Shown: piece after piece, positions 37,615 through 46,298 of the stretch | How positions within the stretch are numbered: the stretch's first letter is position 1 | Layout of the letters: each line of letters starts with the position of its first letter | NCBI RefSeq assembly: GCF_014641945.1 | Contig: NZ_BMIJ01000004.1 | Span: 62,001-126,000 of the forward strand | Direction: 5' to 3' | DNA length: 64,000 bases | Source of the DNA: Marinobacterium zhoushanense | GTDB lineage: Bacteria; Pseudomonadota; Gammaproteobacteria; Pseudomonadales; Balneatricaceae | The notes under the pieces: generated by a model | The model's input: only the letters and a program-made list of their open reading frames with translations | Database searches by the model: none | What the model was told of the DNA's origin: nothing | Translations under genes and position numbers: made by a program

Positions 37615-37633
37615 GTGGGGCGGAACGCCCCAC
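37615..37633 (-). other. Intercistronic hairpin between dctP and dctQ
   Basis: GTGGGGCG and CGCCCCAC form a perfect 8-bp stem with a three-base loop directly after the binding-protein gene. On the minus strand only TTAAC follows. Same placement as the hairpins after gtsA, thuE and mtlE. Confidence 0.8.
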
Positions 37634-37663
37634 CGTTTAGAACAGGAGAGAGAAGGGGCAGCC

Positions 37664-38677
37664 TTAGAGCAGGCCGTTCGTTTCCAGATAGGCGGTCACC
37701 GACTGGTATACCTTCATCGCATTGTCCGACTCCTTGGCAAACTCCTCCCACTGAGAGCGCGCGATGGCGCGGAACTTCTTGCGCTCTTCGGCAGACCAGT
37801 CGTGGATGGTGATATCCGGGTTGTTGCTCGCCTCTTTCACCGCCTGCAGATCGGCAATGCGCAGCTGGGTAGTGATATCCTGCGCAAAATCACGCACCGA
37901 CACGGTCAAGATCTCCTGCAGATCGGCCGGCAGCTTGTCCCACTTTTTCTGACTGACGGAGATATCGATCAGCGGCAGCGAGTGGAATCCAGGCTGTACC
38001 GGGTGCTGGGCAATATCGTTCATCCCCGCCTTCTGGTTGGTCGAGAACACGGTGTAGTCGGCGGCATCGATAACCCCCTTGCTCAGCGCAGTGAACACCT
38101 CGGAGCCCGGCAGGTTAACCGGCGCAGCGCCGGCTGCCGCAAACACCTTCTGTACCAGCCCTTCAGGTGCACGCAGCTTCAACCCCTTAAGGTCATCCAC
38201 ACCATCGACCGGCACCTTGGAGACAAAGGATTCGACGCCGGTGGTTGAGCCGCCGACAAATTTCACGCCGTAGGGAGCATAGAGCTCGGTCATCAGCTCA
38301 TAGCCGCCACCGTAGTTAATGTACTGCAATAACTGAGTGGTTGAGGACCAGGCCCCGACGGTGTTGCCGATCAAACCGAAGGCGGGATCCTTACCGGAAA
38401 AGTAGCCGGTCGCGGTCACCTGACCATCCAGAATCCCCATCTTGATTGCATCCAGCGTCTCGGTGTGTTTGACCACGCTGCCAACCGGCAACAGCTTGAT
38501 CTCCAGACGCCCACCGGACATTTTGCCGACACGCTCGGCCCACTGCTGCTGCACCTGGAAGTTCTTATCGCCCGAGGGATCGGAAGACTGCACCTTGAAG
38601 GTGAAATCAGCGGCGAAGGCCGAAACGGAGATGAGACCGGACAGGGCGGCGGTCAAGAGCTTGGAAGTGAGTTTCAT
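37664..38677 (-). CDS. dctP: TRAP transporter periplasmic binding protein (DctP type)
   Basis: A 337-residue secreted binding protein: signal peptide MKLTSKLLTAALSGLISVSA with cleavage near AFA-A, then the TRAP fold (FKVQSSDPSGDKNFQVQQQW, LKLRAPEGLVQKVFAAAGAAPV). The Arg in KLRAPE is the usual carboxylate anchor of DctP proteins, fitting an acidic sugar such as gluconate. First gene of the operon dctP-dctQ-dctM-gntK-gntR, with two GntR-type operators at 38743-38777 upstream. Confidence 0.9.
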   Translation of the reverse strand: MKLTSKLLTAALSGLISVSAFAADFTFKVQSSDPSGDKNFQVQQQWAERVGKMSGGRLEIKLLPVGSVVKHTETLDAIKMGILDGQVTATGYFSGKDPAFGLIGNTVGAWSSTTQLLQYINYGGGYELMTELYAPYGVKFVGGSTTGVESFVSKVPVDGVDDLKGLKLRAPEGLVQKVFAAAGAAPVNLPGSEVFTALSKGVIDAADYTVFSTNQKAGMNDIAQHPVQPGFHSLPLIDISVSQKKWDKLPADLQEILTVSVRDFAQDITTQLRIADLQAVKEASNNPDITIHDWSAEERKKFRAIARSQWEEFAKESDNAMKVYQSVTAYLETNGLL

Positions 38678-38742
38678 CTATCTGTTCCTGTTTTTATTTT
38701 CTATTTTGGCCCGGCTCAAGCCGAACGCGAGAAAAACTTTAC

Positions 38743-38756
38743 TGTTACCGGTAACA
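38743..38756. promoter_or_regulatory. GntR-type operator A before dctP
   Basis: TGTTACCGGTAACA, a perfect palindrome with a CG centre, 66-79 bases upstream of dctP. It differs from the site before gntR only at the two bases flanking the central CG. Confidence 0.75.
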
Positions 38757-38764
38757 ATTTCAAC

Positions 38765-38777
38765 TTTACCGGTAACA
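38765..38777. promoter_or_regulatory. GntR-type operator B before dctP
   Basis: TTTACCGGTAACA repeats operator A with one base changed on the left; the centres are 21 bases apart, two helical turns, matching the spacing of the LacI pairs. Confidence 0.7.
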
Positions 38778-38881
38778 TTTGAACAAATCAATAGATATTG
38801 GCTTTATCGCGTCATTCAATAATCAGGCTGTGGGTCCAGATCAACCGGCGCTGGGGAAAGGCAGGAGCAAAGCCGCCGCGG

Positions 38882-39478
38882 TCAGGCAGATGGATGGAAT
38901 CGAAACTCGCCATCGGCGAAGAGATAGCAATCCATACCGGCGGCGAACGCCGCCTGGCGACCGATCTCCGTATCTTCGAACACCACGCAGTCGCCCGGAT
39001 TTACACCCAGCAACTGTGCGACCTTGAGAAAGGTGTCGGGAGCCGGTTTGCCATGTTCGACATCGCTCGAGGTGACCAGCGCATCGACCTGATCGAGCAG
39101 ACCGACCGCGCTCAAGATGATCTCAGCCCCTTCACGCTTGGCACCGGTACCGATACCGATCTTTTTCAAGCCCCTATAATGTCGGAAGACGCCCGATGTC
39201 TCCGGGAAAAGCTGGGGCTTCAGTGCCATGCTCAGCCAGGCCTGATGCTTGTGCTGAGCAACCTCCTCAGCATCGTGGTTCAGGCCGTGTAGCTGGTTCA
39301 GAATCTCCACGGTCTGCACCGACGGCACCCCGCCAAGGCTGTGCATATAGGCCTTGTCGAAAGGAAAGCCATAGGCCTCACAGGCCCGCCGCCAGGCCTC
39401 CAGGTGCCCCTCCATGGTGTCGACTAGTGTGCCGTCCATATCGAAGACAATTCCCGCATACTTCTGAAGGTCGATCAT
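38882..39478 (-). CDS. HAD-superfamily sugar-phosphate phosphatase (YqaB-like)
   Basis: A 198-residue HAD hydrolase. Motif I FDMDGTLVDTMEGH holds the nucleophile Asp and acid/base Asp, motif III Lys lies in GKPAPDTFLK, and motif IV in VVFEDTEIGRQAA. Length and motifs match E. coli YqaB, a phosphatase of fructose-1-phosphate and 6-phosphogluconate related to beta-phosphoglucomutase. It follows pgl by 85 bases, with a terminator-like hairpin between, so it may have its own promoter. A housekeeping role in relieving sugar-phosphate stress is plausible. Confidence 0.85.
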   Translation of the reverse strand: MIDLQKYAGIVFDMDGTLVDTMEGHLEAWRRACEAYGFPFDKAYMHSLGGVPSVQTVEILNQLHGLNHDAEEVAQHKHQAWLSMALKPQLFPETSGVFRHYRGLKKIGIGTGAKREGAEIILSAVGLLDQVDALVTSSDVEHGKPAPDTFLKVAQLLGVNPGDCVVFEDTEIGRQAAFAAGMDCYLFADGEFRFHPSA

Positions 39479-39510
39479 TTCGCTATCCTTATGTCACGCG
39501 ACGCTAGGTC

Positions 39511-39541
39511 GAAAACAAGCAGGGGCGTCACCGACGCCCCT
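39511..39541 (-). terminator. Terminator-like hairpin after pgl
   Basis: On the minus strand AGGGGCGTC-GGT-GACGCCCCT is followed by GCTTGTTTTCG. It stands between pgl and the HAD phosphatase gene. The U tract is imperfect, so termination may be partial. Confidence 0.65.
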
Positions 39542-39563
39542 GAGGGTTAGACAGACACTGTGA

Positions 39564-40295
39564 TCAGGGCGCCCAGTAGATCACCACCGGCGTGCTCTTC
39601 TGGCGCAGCACAGAACGGATCGGCATCTCCTCTATGGCGCCATCCTCCAGCGCCTGCTGCAATACAGGAAGCTTGGCCTCGCCACAGAGATGCACGATGA
39701 TTTCACCACTGGCCAGCAGGCGAGGCAGGGTCAACGTCATCCGCTTCCACGGGGCTTCCGGCGGCGTAACTGCCACACAGTCACTGGCCGGCTGAGGATC
39801 CAACGCCTGCGCCAACTCCGGCGCAGCGGGAAAGAAGGAAGCGGTATGCCCATCCTCGCCCATACCGAGAATCACTGCATCCACTCGCTCCGGCAGCATG
39901 CTCAGCAGCAGCTCCGTTTCGCTCTGCCCGTCGTGCGGCGTCGTCTCAGCATTCACCAGTGGCAGAAACCGCGCTGCGGCCGCGCAGTTCTGCAACAGGT
40001 GGCTACGGACAGAACGTTCGTTGGAGTCCTGATGCTGATGGTCGACCCAGCGCTCGTCCGCCAGCGTCACCAGCACCTTCGACCACTCCAGCGGCTGCTC
40101 GGACAGTCGCTGGAACAAGCCGGCCGGCGTGCGACCGCCAGAGACCACCAGCGCCGCTTCGCCACGGTTTTCAATACCCGCCTGGAGAAGCTTACAGATG
40201 CGCGCACAGAGATCCCGCTCGAGCTCCTCACGCTCGGCGAACTGCTTAAACTCCAAGGGCTGATTAAGCCCTGGATACAGCTCCAGCTCACTCAT
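39564..40295 (-). CDS. pgl: 6-phosphogluconolactonase
   Basis: Hydrolyses 6-phosphogluconolactone to 6-phosphogluconate. The 243-residue protein belongs to the DevB/SOL family: VVSGGRTPAGLFQRLSEQ, LADERWVDHQHQDSNERSV and ILGMGEDGHTASFFP are the conserved blocks. The frame begins at 40313, but the ATG at 40295 follows GGGAGGT at ideal distance, so it is used. It overlaps the zwf 3' end by 8 bases, indicating co-translation with the enzyme that supplies its substrate. Confidence 0.93.
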   Translation of the reverse strand: MSELELYPGLNQPLEFKQFAEREELERDLCARICKLLQAGIENRGEAALVVSGGRTPAGLFQRLSEQPLEWSKVLVTLADERWVDHQHQDSNERSVRSHLLQNCAAAARFLPLVNAETTPHDGQSETELLLSMLPERVDAVILGMGEDGHTASFFPAAPELAQALDPQPASDCVAVTPPEAPWKRMTLTLPRLLASGEIIVHLCGEAKLPVLQQALEDGAIEEMPIRSVLRQKSTPVVIYWAP

Positions 40296-41760
40296 GCCAG
40301 GACCTCCCGTCACGCTCGATCAATGCGATGGAGCCTATCGGTCCCCAGCTGCCCGCAGGATAGGGCTTAACCTGATCCCCACTCTCATCCCAGGCCTTGA
40401 TCAGCTCATCACACCAGCGCCAGGACGCCTCGATCTCGTCGCGACGCACGAACAGCGACTGGTTGCCGCGCATCGCTTCCAGGATCAGGCGCTCATAGGC
40501 CTCGGGAGTACGCACCCCCTCCTGCCCCTCGGAGAAGTTCAGGTTCAGGCCGCGGCTCTGCAGCGCCATCCCCTTGTCCAGGCTCTGCTCCTTGGTGACC
40601 ACCTGCAGCCGTATTCCCTCGTCCGGCTGCAGGCGGATGATCAGCTTGTTGGTGACCATGCTCTTCTGCTTCGGATCGAAGATGTAGTGCGGCTGATTCT
40701 TGTAGACGATGACGATTTCGGCCATCCGGGTCGCCATCCGCTTGCCGGTACGGATATAGAACGGCACGCTCGCCCAGCGCCAGTTATCGATGTTGGCGCG
40801 CAAAGCGACGAAGGTTTCGGTATTGCTGCGCCCACTGCTGCCCTCCTCCTCTTTGTAGCCGGGACAGGCCGCACCGCCTACCGCCCCTGCAGTGTACTGG
40901 CCTCGGACGGCGCGGCGGGCCACGTTCTCGGCAGTGATCGGTCGCAGCGCCCGCAGCACCTTGAGCTTTTCGTCGCGGATACCATCGGCGGTGAGCTGAC
41001 TGGGCGGATCCATCGCCACCATGCAGAGCAGCTGCAGTACGTGGTTCTGCACCATGTCACGCATCTGGCCGACCTTGTCGTAGTAACCCCAGCGCCCCTC
41101 GATACCGACGGTTTCGGCAACGGTGATCTGGACATGGTCGATGTAGTTCTGGTTCCACTGCGAGCCGAACAGGTTATTGGCGAAGCGCAGGGCGATCAGG
41201 TTCTGTACCGTCTCCTTACCCAGGTAATGGTCGATACGGTACACCTGCTCCTCTTTGAAGTACTGCGCCACCGTATCGTTGATCTCTTTCGAGCTCTCCA
41301 GGTCATGGCCGATCGGCTTCTCGATGATGATGCGCGTATTCGGCTGGATCGCACCGGACAGATGCAGGTTCTTGCAGATATCGGCAAACAGCGCGGGCGG
41401 CGTCGACAGATAGTTGACCAGTGTATTCGAGGAGCCTTCGGCAAACCGGGTGATCTGCTTGTAGTCAGCGGCCTTGGTCATCTCCACCTTGAGGTAGTGC
41501 AACCGTTTGCTGAACCCCTCCCAGCTCCCCTCATCATATTCGGCAGGCTTCACGTAACGCTTCAGCGTCGCCTGTACCGCTTCGATAAACTCCTCCTGGG
41601 TCGATTCGTTGCGGGCAACACCGATCAGGCGGGTATCCGAGTGAAGCAGGCCCGCGCGATGCAGCTGATACAGCGCCGGAAACAGTTTGCGCATCGCCAG
41701 ATCACCCCGCGCACCGAATAGCACAAAATCGCAGGCATGATTGATCAGCTGGGCACTCAT
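40288..41760 (-). CDS. zwf: Glucose-6-phosphate 1-dehydrogenase
   Basis: Oxidises glucose-6-phosphate to 6-phosphogluconolactone with NAD(P). The 490-residue protein has the nucleotide-binding segment LFGARGDLAMRKLFPALYQ at residues ~14-32, the substrate and catalytic motif RIDHYLGKE near 175, and the C-terminal WRWCDELIKAW. It is transcribed after the edd-eda terminator from its own promoter and overlaps pgl. It is the entry enzyme to the Entner-Doudoroff and oxidative pentose phosphate branches. No HexR-like site was seen in the short upstream gap. Confidence 0.95.
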   Translation of the reverse strand: MSAQLINHACDFVLFGARGDLAMRKLFPALYQLHRAGLLHSDTRLIGVARNESTQEEFIEAVQATLKRYVKPAEYDEGSWEGFSKRLHYLKVEMTKAADYKQITRFAEGSSNTLVNYLSTPPALFADICKNLHLSGAIQPNTRIIIEKPIGHDLESSKEINDTVAQYFKEEQVYRIDHYLGKETVQNLIALRFANNLFGSQWNQNYIDHVQITVAETVGIEGRWGYYDKVGQMRDMVQNHVLQLLCMVAMDPPSQLTADGIRDEKLKVLRALRPITAENVARRAVRGQYTAGAVGGAACPGYKEEEGSSGRSNTETFVALRANIDNWRWASVPFYIRTGKRMATRMAEIVIVYKNQPHYIFDPKQKSMVTNKLIIRLQPDEGIRLQVVTKEQSLDKGMALQSRGLNLNFSEGQEGVRTPEAYERLILEAMRGNQSLFVRRDEIEASWRWCDELIKAWDESGDQVKPYPAGSWGPIGSIALIERDGRSWHE

Positions 41761-41813
41761 CTCGTCAGTCTCCTTAGGTCGTTATAGGTATTGTTAACCT
41801 AACCGTAGCTATG

Positions 41814-41842
41814 AAATAAAAAAGCCGCCTCAGGCAGGCGGC
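41814..41842 (-). terminator. Rho-independent terminator after edd-eda
   Basis: On the minus strand GCCGCCT-GCCTG-AGGCGGC is followed by TTTTTTATTT. It lies about 140 bases after the eda stop codon and just before the zwf promoter region. Confidence 0.88.
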
Positions 41843-41983
41843 AAGAAAGAGACATAGGGCGCGTAAAAGCTGGCCTTGGCAGCTGCTGACACTACGGAGT
41901 TAACAGCCATACGCACCTGTCCTTTTCCAAAAAGATGGCAGTCCGGGTAGCAACCAATTACCCGGACCGGCCGGTAGGAGAGA

Positions 41984-42622
41984 TCAGCCGCGCTCACCGA
42001 CTCGCTCAACTGCAGCGGTCGCCAAGGCAGTGATGCCCTCCCAGTCCTGCTGGCGGATCAGGCCCGCAGGCACTACCCAGGAGCCGCCTACACAGCTCAC
42101 ATTGGGCAGATTCAGGTAATCAAGAAAGTTATCCGGGCCAATACCGCCGGTCGGACAGAAGCGCACATCCGGGAAGGGGCCGGCAATCGACTTCAGCATC
42201 GCCACGCCGCCACTAGCCTCAGCCGGGAAGAACTTGAACGCGCTATAACCGGCATCCAATCCATTCATCAGCTCGGACACCGTGCTGATCGCCGGGAGAT
42301 AAGCGATGCCGGATTCCAGGCCCGCCTTTAACAGACCCGCGGTAGCACCGGGACTGATGGCGAATGTCGCCCCCGCGGCCTCGACCTCGGCCAATTCAGC
42401 CACCTTGGTCACGGTGCCTGCACCGACTATGACACCCTCGACCTCCGCCACGATGGCGCGGATTGCGTCCAGCGCTGCGTCGGTACGCAGGGTTACCTCC
42501 AATACATTGAGTCCGCCCGCCTTAAGCGCTTTGGCCAGGGGGACAGCGTCCTCTACCCGCTCGATCACGAGCACGGGCATCACCGGTGCGCTATTCAGAA
42601 CTGCATCTACCTGTGTACTCAT
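41984..42622 (-). CDS. eda: 2-keto-3-deoxy-6-phosphogluconate aldolase
   Basis: Splits KDPG to pyruvate and glyceraldehyde-3-phosphate, the last step of the Entner-Doudoroff pathway. It is a 212-residue class I aldolase with Schiff-base Lys130 in AFKFFPAEA, catalytic Glu42 in LEVTLRT, and phosphate-binding PTGGIGPDN. It follows edd by 34 bases on the same strand and is closed by a terminator at 41814-41842. Confidence 0.95.
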   Translation of the reverse strand: MSTQVDAVLNSAPVMPVLVIERVEDAVPLAKALKAGGLNVLEVTLRTDAALDAIRAIVAEVEGVIVGAGTVTKVAELAEVEAAGATFAISPGATAGLLKAGLESGIAYLPAISTVSELMNGLDAGYSAFKFFPAEASGGVAMLKSIAGPFPDVRFCPTGGIGPDNFLDYLNLPNVSCVGGSWVVPAGLIRQQDWEGITALATAAVERVGERG

Positions 42623-42656
42623 CTCAACTCCTCTCGCCCGGGCGACTTACCCATGA

Positions 42657-44489
42657 TCAAATCGACTGACCCGGGTTATCTACAAACAACGAACAGGCAC
42701 CCTGCTCGGCTCCAGACACCAGTCTGCGCATACCGGCAAACAGCTCTCGCCCCATGCCATGGTGATTGTGGCTGACATCGCTGATCGCCGGTTCGCGTTT
42801 GGCCAGTTCGGACTCGTTGACCAGCAACTCAAGCTCGCCGGTCTCAGCATTAACCCGAATCAGATCACCATTGCGCACCCTGGCCAGCATGCCGCCGTTG
42901 TAAGCTTCCGGCGTTACGTGGATCGCGGCGGGAACCTTGCCGGAGGCGCCGGACATACGCCCGTCGGTCACCAGAGCCACCTTGAAGCCACGGTCCTGTA
43001 ACGTTCCCAGGAAGGGAGTTAGCTTGTGCAACTCCGGCATGCCGATGGCCGAGGGGCCCTGGAAGCGCACAACCACCACACAGTCACGATCAAGGTCACC
43101 ACTCTTGAACAGCGGCTCCAGATCATCCTGATCGTGCAGTACGAGCGCGGGCGCCTCGACAATACGATGCTCCGGCTTTACCGCCGAGACCTTGATCACG
43201 CCGCGCCCAAGGTTGCCCTTCAGCAACCGCAGTCCACCATTAGCGGCGAACGGCTCGCCGACGCTGGAGATCACGCTGGAGTCGAGCGACTGTGTTGCCC
43301 CCTCTCGCCAGATCAACTTCTCACCATCCAGAAACGGTTCACTGGTGTACTGAGCCAGCCCCTGACCGGCCACGGTGAGCACATCCTCATGCAGAACTTT
43401 CGCGCTGAGCAGCTGATTGAACAGCAGTGCCATGCCACCGGCGGCATGAAAATGGTTCACGTCGGCAGTACCGTTCGGGTAGATCCGCGTCAACAACGGT
43501 ACCGCGTCGGACAGATCAGAGAAATCGTCCCAGTTGACGATCACCCCTGCGGCCCGCGCGATTGCGATAATATGCATGGTGTGGTTGGTAGAACCACCCG
43601 TGGCCAGCAGTGCCACGATGCCGTTAACGATCGCTTTTTCATCAATCACCCGGCACAGCGGGCGGTAATCCGGACCCAGCTCGGTAATACGACAGGCCTG
43701 CTCGGCCGCCGCCTTGGTAAGGGCATCGCGCAGCGGTGTATTGGGGTTGACGAACGAGGTACCCGGCAGGTGTACACCCATCGCCTCCATCAGCAGCTGA
43801 TTGGAGTTGGCGGTGCCGTAGAAGGTACAGGTGCCCGGACCATGGTAGGAGTCGGACTCGCACTGCAGCAACGCATCGCGATCCACTTTGCCCTCGGCGT
43901 AGAGCTGACGGATACGGGATTTTTCACTATTGGAGAGCCCGGTCGTCATGGGACCGGCCGGCACAAAGATCACCGGCAGATGACCAAAGCTGAGCGCGCC
44001 GATCAGCAGTCCAGGCACGATCTTGTCGCAGACACCTAGGCAGAGCACTGCATCGAACATGTTGTGCGACAGTCCCACCGCGGTTGCCATGGCGATAGTG
44101 TCGCGACTGAACAGGCTCAGCTCCATGCCGGGCTGGCCCTGGGTCACGCCGTCACACATAGCCGGAACGCCACCAGCGAACTGCGCGGTGCAGCCCATCC
44201 CGGATGCAGCCTCCTTGATCAAAGCAGGGAAGCGTTCCAGCGGCTGATGTGCCGACAGCATATCGTTGTACGCAGAGATGATGCCGATATTGGCCCTCTG
44301 CATCATCTTCAGACGATTCTTGTCTTCACCGCCACAGGCGGCAAAGCCGTGCGCCAGGTTACCGCAGGAGAGTTCCGTGCGGTGTGGTTTGTTGCGCCGA
44401 GCCTGTTCCATTCGCGCCAGGTAGTCCGCACGAGTTTGCCGACTCCGCTCGATAATGCGCTCGGTTACTGCCGCGACAATTGGATTCAT
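42657..44489 (-). CDS. edd: 6-phosphogluconate dehydratase
   Basis: Dehydrates 6-phosphogluconate to KDPG. The 610-residue iron-sulfur dehydratase carries the IlvD/Edd-family motifs [19 protein letters not shown] and [15 protein letters not shown], and the cluster cysteine in [13 protein letters not shown]. It heads the edd-eda operon, with a HexR-like site 47-61 bases upstream of the start. It receives substrate from both the Zwf-Pgl route and GntK. Confidence 0.95.
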   Translation of the reverse strand: MNPIVAAVTERIIERSRQTRADYLARMEQARRNKPHRTELSCGNLAHGFAACGGEDKNRLKMMQRANIGIISAYNDMLSAHQPLERFPALIKEAASGMGCTAQFAGGVPAMCDGVTQGQPGMELSLFSRDTIAMATAVGLSHNMFDAVLCLGVCDKIVPGLLIGALSFGHLPVIFVPAGPMTTGLSNSEKSRIRQLYAEGKVDRDALLQCESDSYHGPGTCTFYGTANSNQLLMEAMGVHLPGTSFVNPNTPLRDALTKAAAEQACRITELGPDYRPLCRVIDEKAIVNGIVALLATGGSTNHTMHIIAIARAAGVIVNWDDFSDLSDAVPLLTRIYPNGTADVNHFHAAGGMALLFNQLLSAKVLHEDVLTVAGQGLAQYTSEPFLDGEKLIWREGATQSLDSSVISSVGEPFAANGGLRLLKGNLGRGVIKVSAVKPEHRIVEAPALVLHDQDDLEPLFKSGDLDRDCVVVVRFQGPSAIGMPELHKLTPFLGTLQDRGFKVALVTDGRMSGASGKVPAAIHVTPEAYNGGMLARVRNGDLIRVNAETGELELLVNESELAKREPAISDVSHNHHGMGRELFAGMRRLVSGAEQGACSLFVDNPGQSI

Positions 44490-44779
44490 GCTGTGTCTCC
44501 CAGGCCCATTCTGCAGGGCACTTTCAAACCTGTTATGTAATTTATTTACGTATTATCCATACATATAAGCCCTAAACAAGCCCCATATCTACAAATAATT
44601 TTGTTTTTATTACATCTCGTACTGAGTTTCTGGTCAGAATACTGACTAATAGGGTAGGACACTTTCAAATTCCGGTTGCCACTCGACAACCGGTCGATGC
44701 CAAAAACGGTCGAAATGACGCTTAAGAACAGGGATAGGGCGACACCGCCAAGGGTGCCGCCGGCGGGCGTGACACGCGG
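44490..44779. other. Intergenic region between xylB and edd
   Basis: 290 bases with the edd promoter on the right-to-left strand. A HexR-like site is at 44536-44550 and a second, half-conserved one (right half ATTACA) at 44601-44615. An imperfect GC-rich inverted repeat at 44729-44763 lies behind xylB and may end the polyol operon; it has no U tract. Confidence 0.6.
44536..44550 (-). promoter_or_regulatory. HexR-like operator upstream of edd
   Basis: TGTAATTTATTTACG keeps the TGTA and TAC arms of the TGTAnTnnnAnTACA pattern with mismatches in the right half. Position just upstream of edd, a classic HexR target, supports the call. Confidence 0.5.
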
Positions 44780-46279
44780 CTAACCCGCGTTCGGGTAAAG
44801 CTGAGACAGGTTTTTGCGATAGGCAAGGTAGGCTTCCCGATAATCGGCAACGGCGCTGGCTTCGGGCGCCACCGCTGTGGAGTGGTCCAGCGCTACAACC
44901 CGATCGCAGAGGTCGGCAAGCGCGATCGAGCCATTCCGGGCAGACTGCTCACACCAGGCCGCCTGTATAGCCGCTCCCAGCGCTGCCCCCTCACCCACCA
45001 CCGGACAAACCACGTCAGTATCCATAACGTCAGCTACCATCTGGCGCCATAAGGCGCTTTTCGCGCCGCCGCCGATCAGGCGAATCTCCCGACTGCTGAT
45101 GCCTGCTGCCTGTAAAAGCTCCAAACCGTAGCGCAGTCCAAATGTGGTGCCCTCCATGGCAGCACGACACAGGTTGGCGGGCGTCAGGTTCTGCATCCCA
45201 AGCCCCAGAAAGCTGCCGGTCGCCGCCGGCAAAGCAGGCACCCGCTCCCCATTGAGAAACGGCAGCATGGTCACCCCTCCTGCGCCGATACCCGCCTGAG
45301 ATGCGGCCCGGTTGAACCGCTCCAGATCATAATCGAACAACTGTCGCACCTGATTGACCACGCCGGTCAAATTCATGGTACAGATCAGTGGTAACCAGCC
45401 ATTACTCGACGAACAGAACGGCGCCACCAGCGGATGCATCTGCTCAGGTGCACGACCGGAACTGGCATATAACGCACCGGAGGTCCCCAGACTCAGGGTT
45501 ACGATGCCATCCTGTATGTTGCCGGTACCGATGGCGCCCATCATGTTGTCGCCACCGCCGCTGGACACGATGACGCCCTCGGAAAGCCCCAGCAGGCGCG
45601 CAATCTCGGGACGCACCTGTCCCACCGCCTGCTCGGCGGTGATCAGTGGCGGCAGCGCGCGCTCAAGACGCCCCTCTGCATCGATCAACGCCAGCACCTC
45701 CGGGACCCACTGCCGGGTGCGAATATCGAAATAGCCAGTACCGGAGGCATCACCACACTCCGCGACAATCTCGCCGGTAAACCAGTAGTTCAGATAATCG
45801 TGCGGCAGCAGGATCGTCGCAATACGGGCGAATTGCTCCGGCTCATGCTGCTTCAGCCAGAGCAGTTTCGACAGGGTATACCCGGTCGCCACCACCAACC
45901 CCAGGCGTTCGATACTGCCGCTTACACCGCCCAATTGCTCAAGCAGCTCAGCGTTCTGCGTAGCGCTCTCGGTATCGCACCAAAGCTTGGCCGGGCGGAT
46001 CACATCGCCCTGCGCATCCAGCAACACCATGCCGTGCTGCTGCCCGGAAACACCTATGGCGCGGATTGCCCGGCTGTCGATACCAGAACGATCCAGCGCT
46101 TCACGGTAGGCCTGCTGGAACGCGTCCGTCCACCACTCGACCCGTTGCTCACGCCGACCATTGGCGGCGCTGATCAACTCATGCGGGGCGTAGCCCTCAC
46201 CGCAGATCTGTCCCTGTTCAAGGTCCAGAATCACCACCTTGGTGCCCTGTGTGCCGCAGTCGATACCCAGATACATCAC
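44780..46279 (-). CDS. xylB: Xylulokinase (FGGY family)
   Basis: Phosphorylates D-xylulose to xylulose-5-phosphate. The 499-residue FGGY kinase has YLGIDCGTQGTKVVILD at the N-terminus, the substrate region GVSGQQHGMVLLD, and the C-terminal ATP-binding block IRLIGGGAKSALWRQMVADV. It is the last gene of the polyol operon, 19 bases after tkt. In this setting the xylulose would come from oxidation of D-arabitol by the polyol dehydrogenase, and the product feeds Tkt and Tal. Confidence 0.92.
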   Translation of the reverse strand: MMYLGIDCGTQGTKVVILDLEQGQICGEGYAPHELISAANGRREQRVEWWTDAFQQAYREALDRSGIDSRAIRAIGVSGQQHGMVLLDAQGDVIRPAKLWCDTESATQNAELLEQLGGVSGSIERLGLVVATGYTLSKLLWLKQHEPEQFARIATILLPHDYLNYWFTGEIVAECGDASGTGYFDIRTRQWVPEVLALIDAEGRLERALPPLITAEQAVGQVRPEIARLLGLSEGVIVSSGGGDNMMGAIGTGNIQDGIVTLSLGTSGALYASSGRAPEQMHPLVAPFCSSSNGWLPLICTMNLTGVVNQVRQLFDYDLERFNRAASQAGIGAGGVTMLPFLNGERVPALPAATGSFLGLGMQNLTPANLCRAAMEGTTFGLRYGLELLQAAGISSREIRLIGGGAKSALWRQMVADVMDTDVVCPVVGEGAALGAAIQAAWCEQSARNGSIALADLCDRVVALDHSTAVAPEASAVADYREAYLAYRKNLSQLYPNAG

Positions 46280-46298
46280 TTAGCCCTCCACCCGAGCC

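Noticed and set aside
37615..37633. Treating the hairpin after dctP as a full Rho-independent terminator
   Set aside because: No U tract follows, and the dctQ and dctM genes downstream are needed with dctP, so complete termination is unlikely.
40294..41721. 475-codon plus-strand frame opposite zwf
   Set aside because: Complement of a clear glucose-6-phosphate dehydrogenase; no ribosome-binding site or family motif.
40288..41760. Unusual nucleotide-binding motif GARGDLAMRK in Zwf compared with GASGDLAKRK
   Set aside because: The family tolerates variation at these positions (E. coli has GAKGDLARRK), and all other catalytic motifs are intact.
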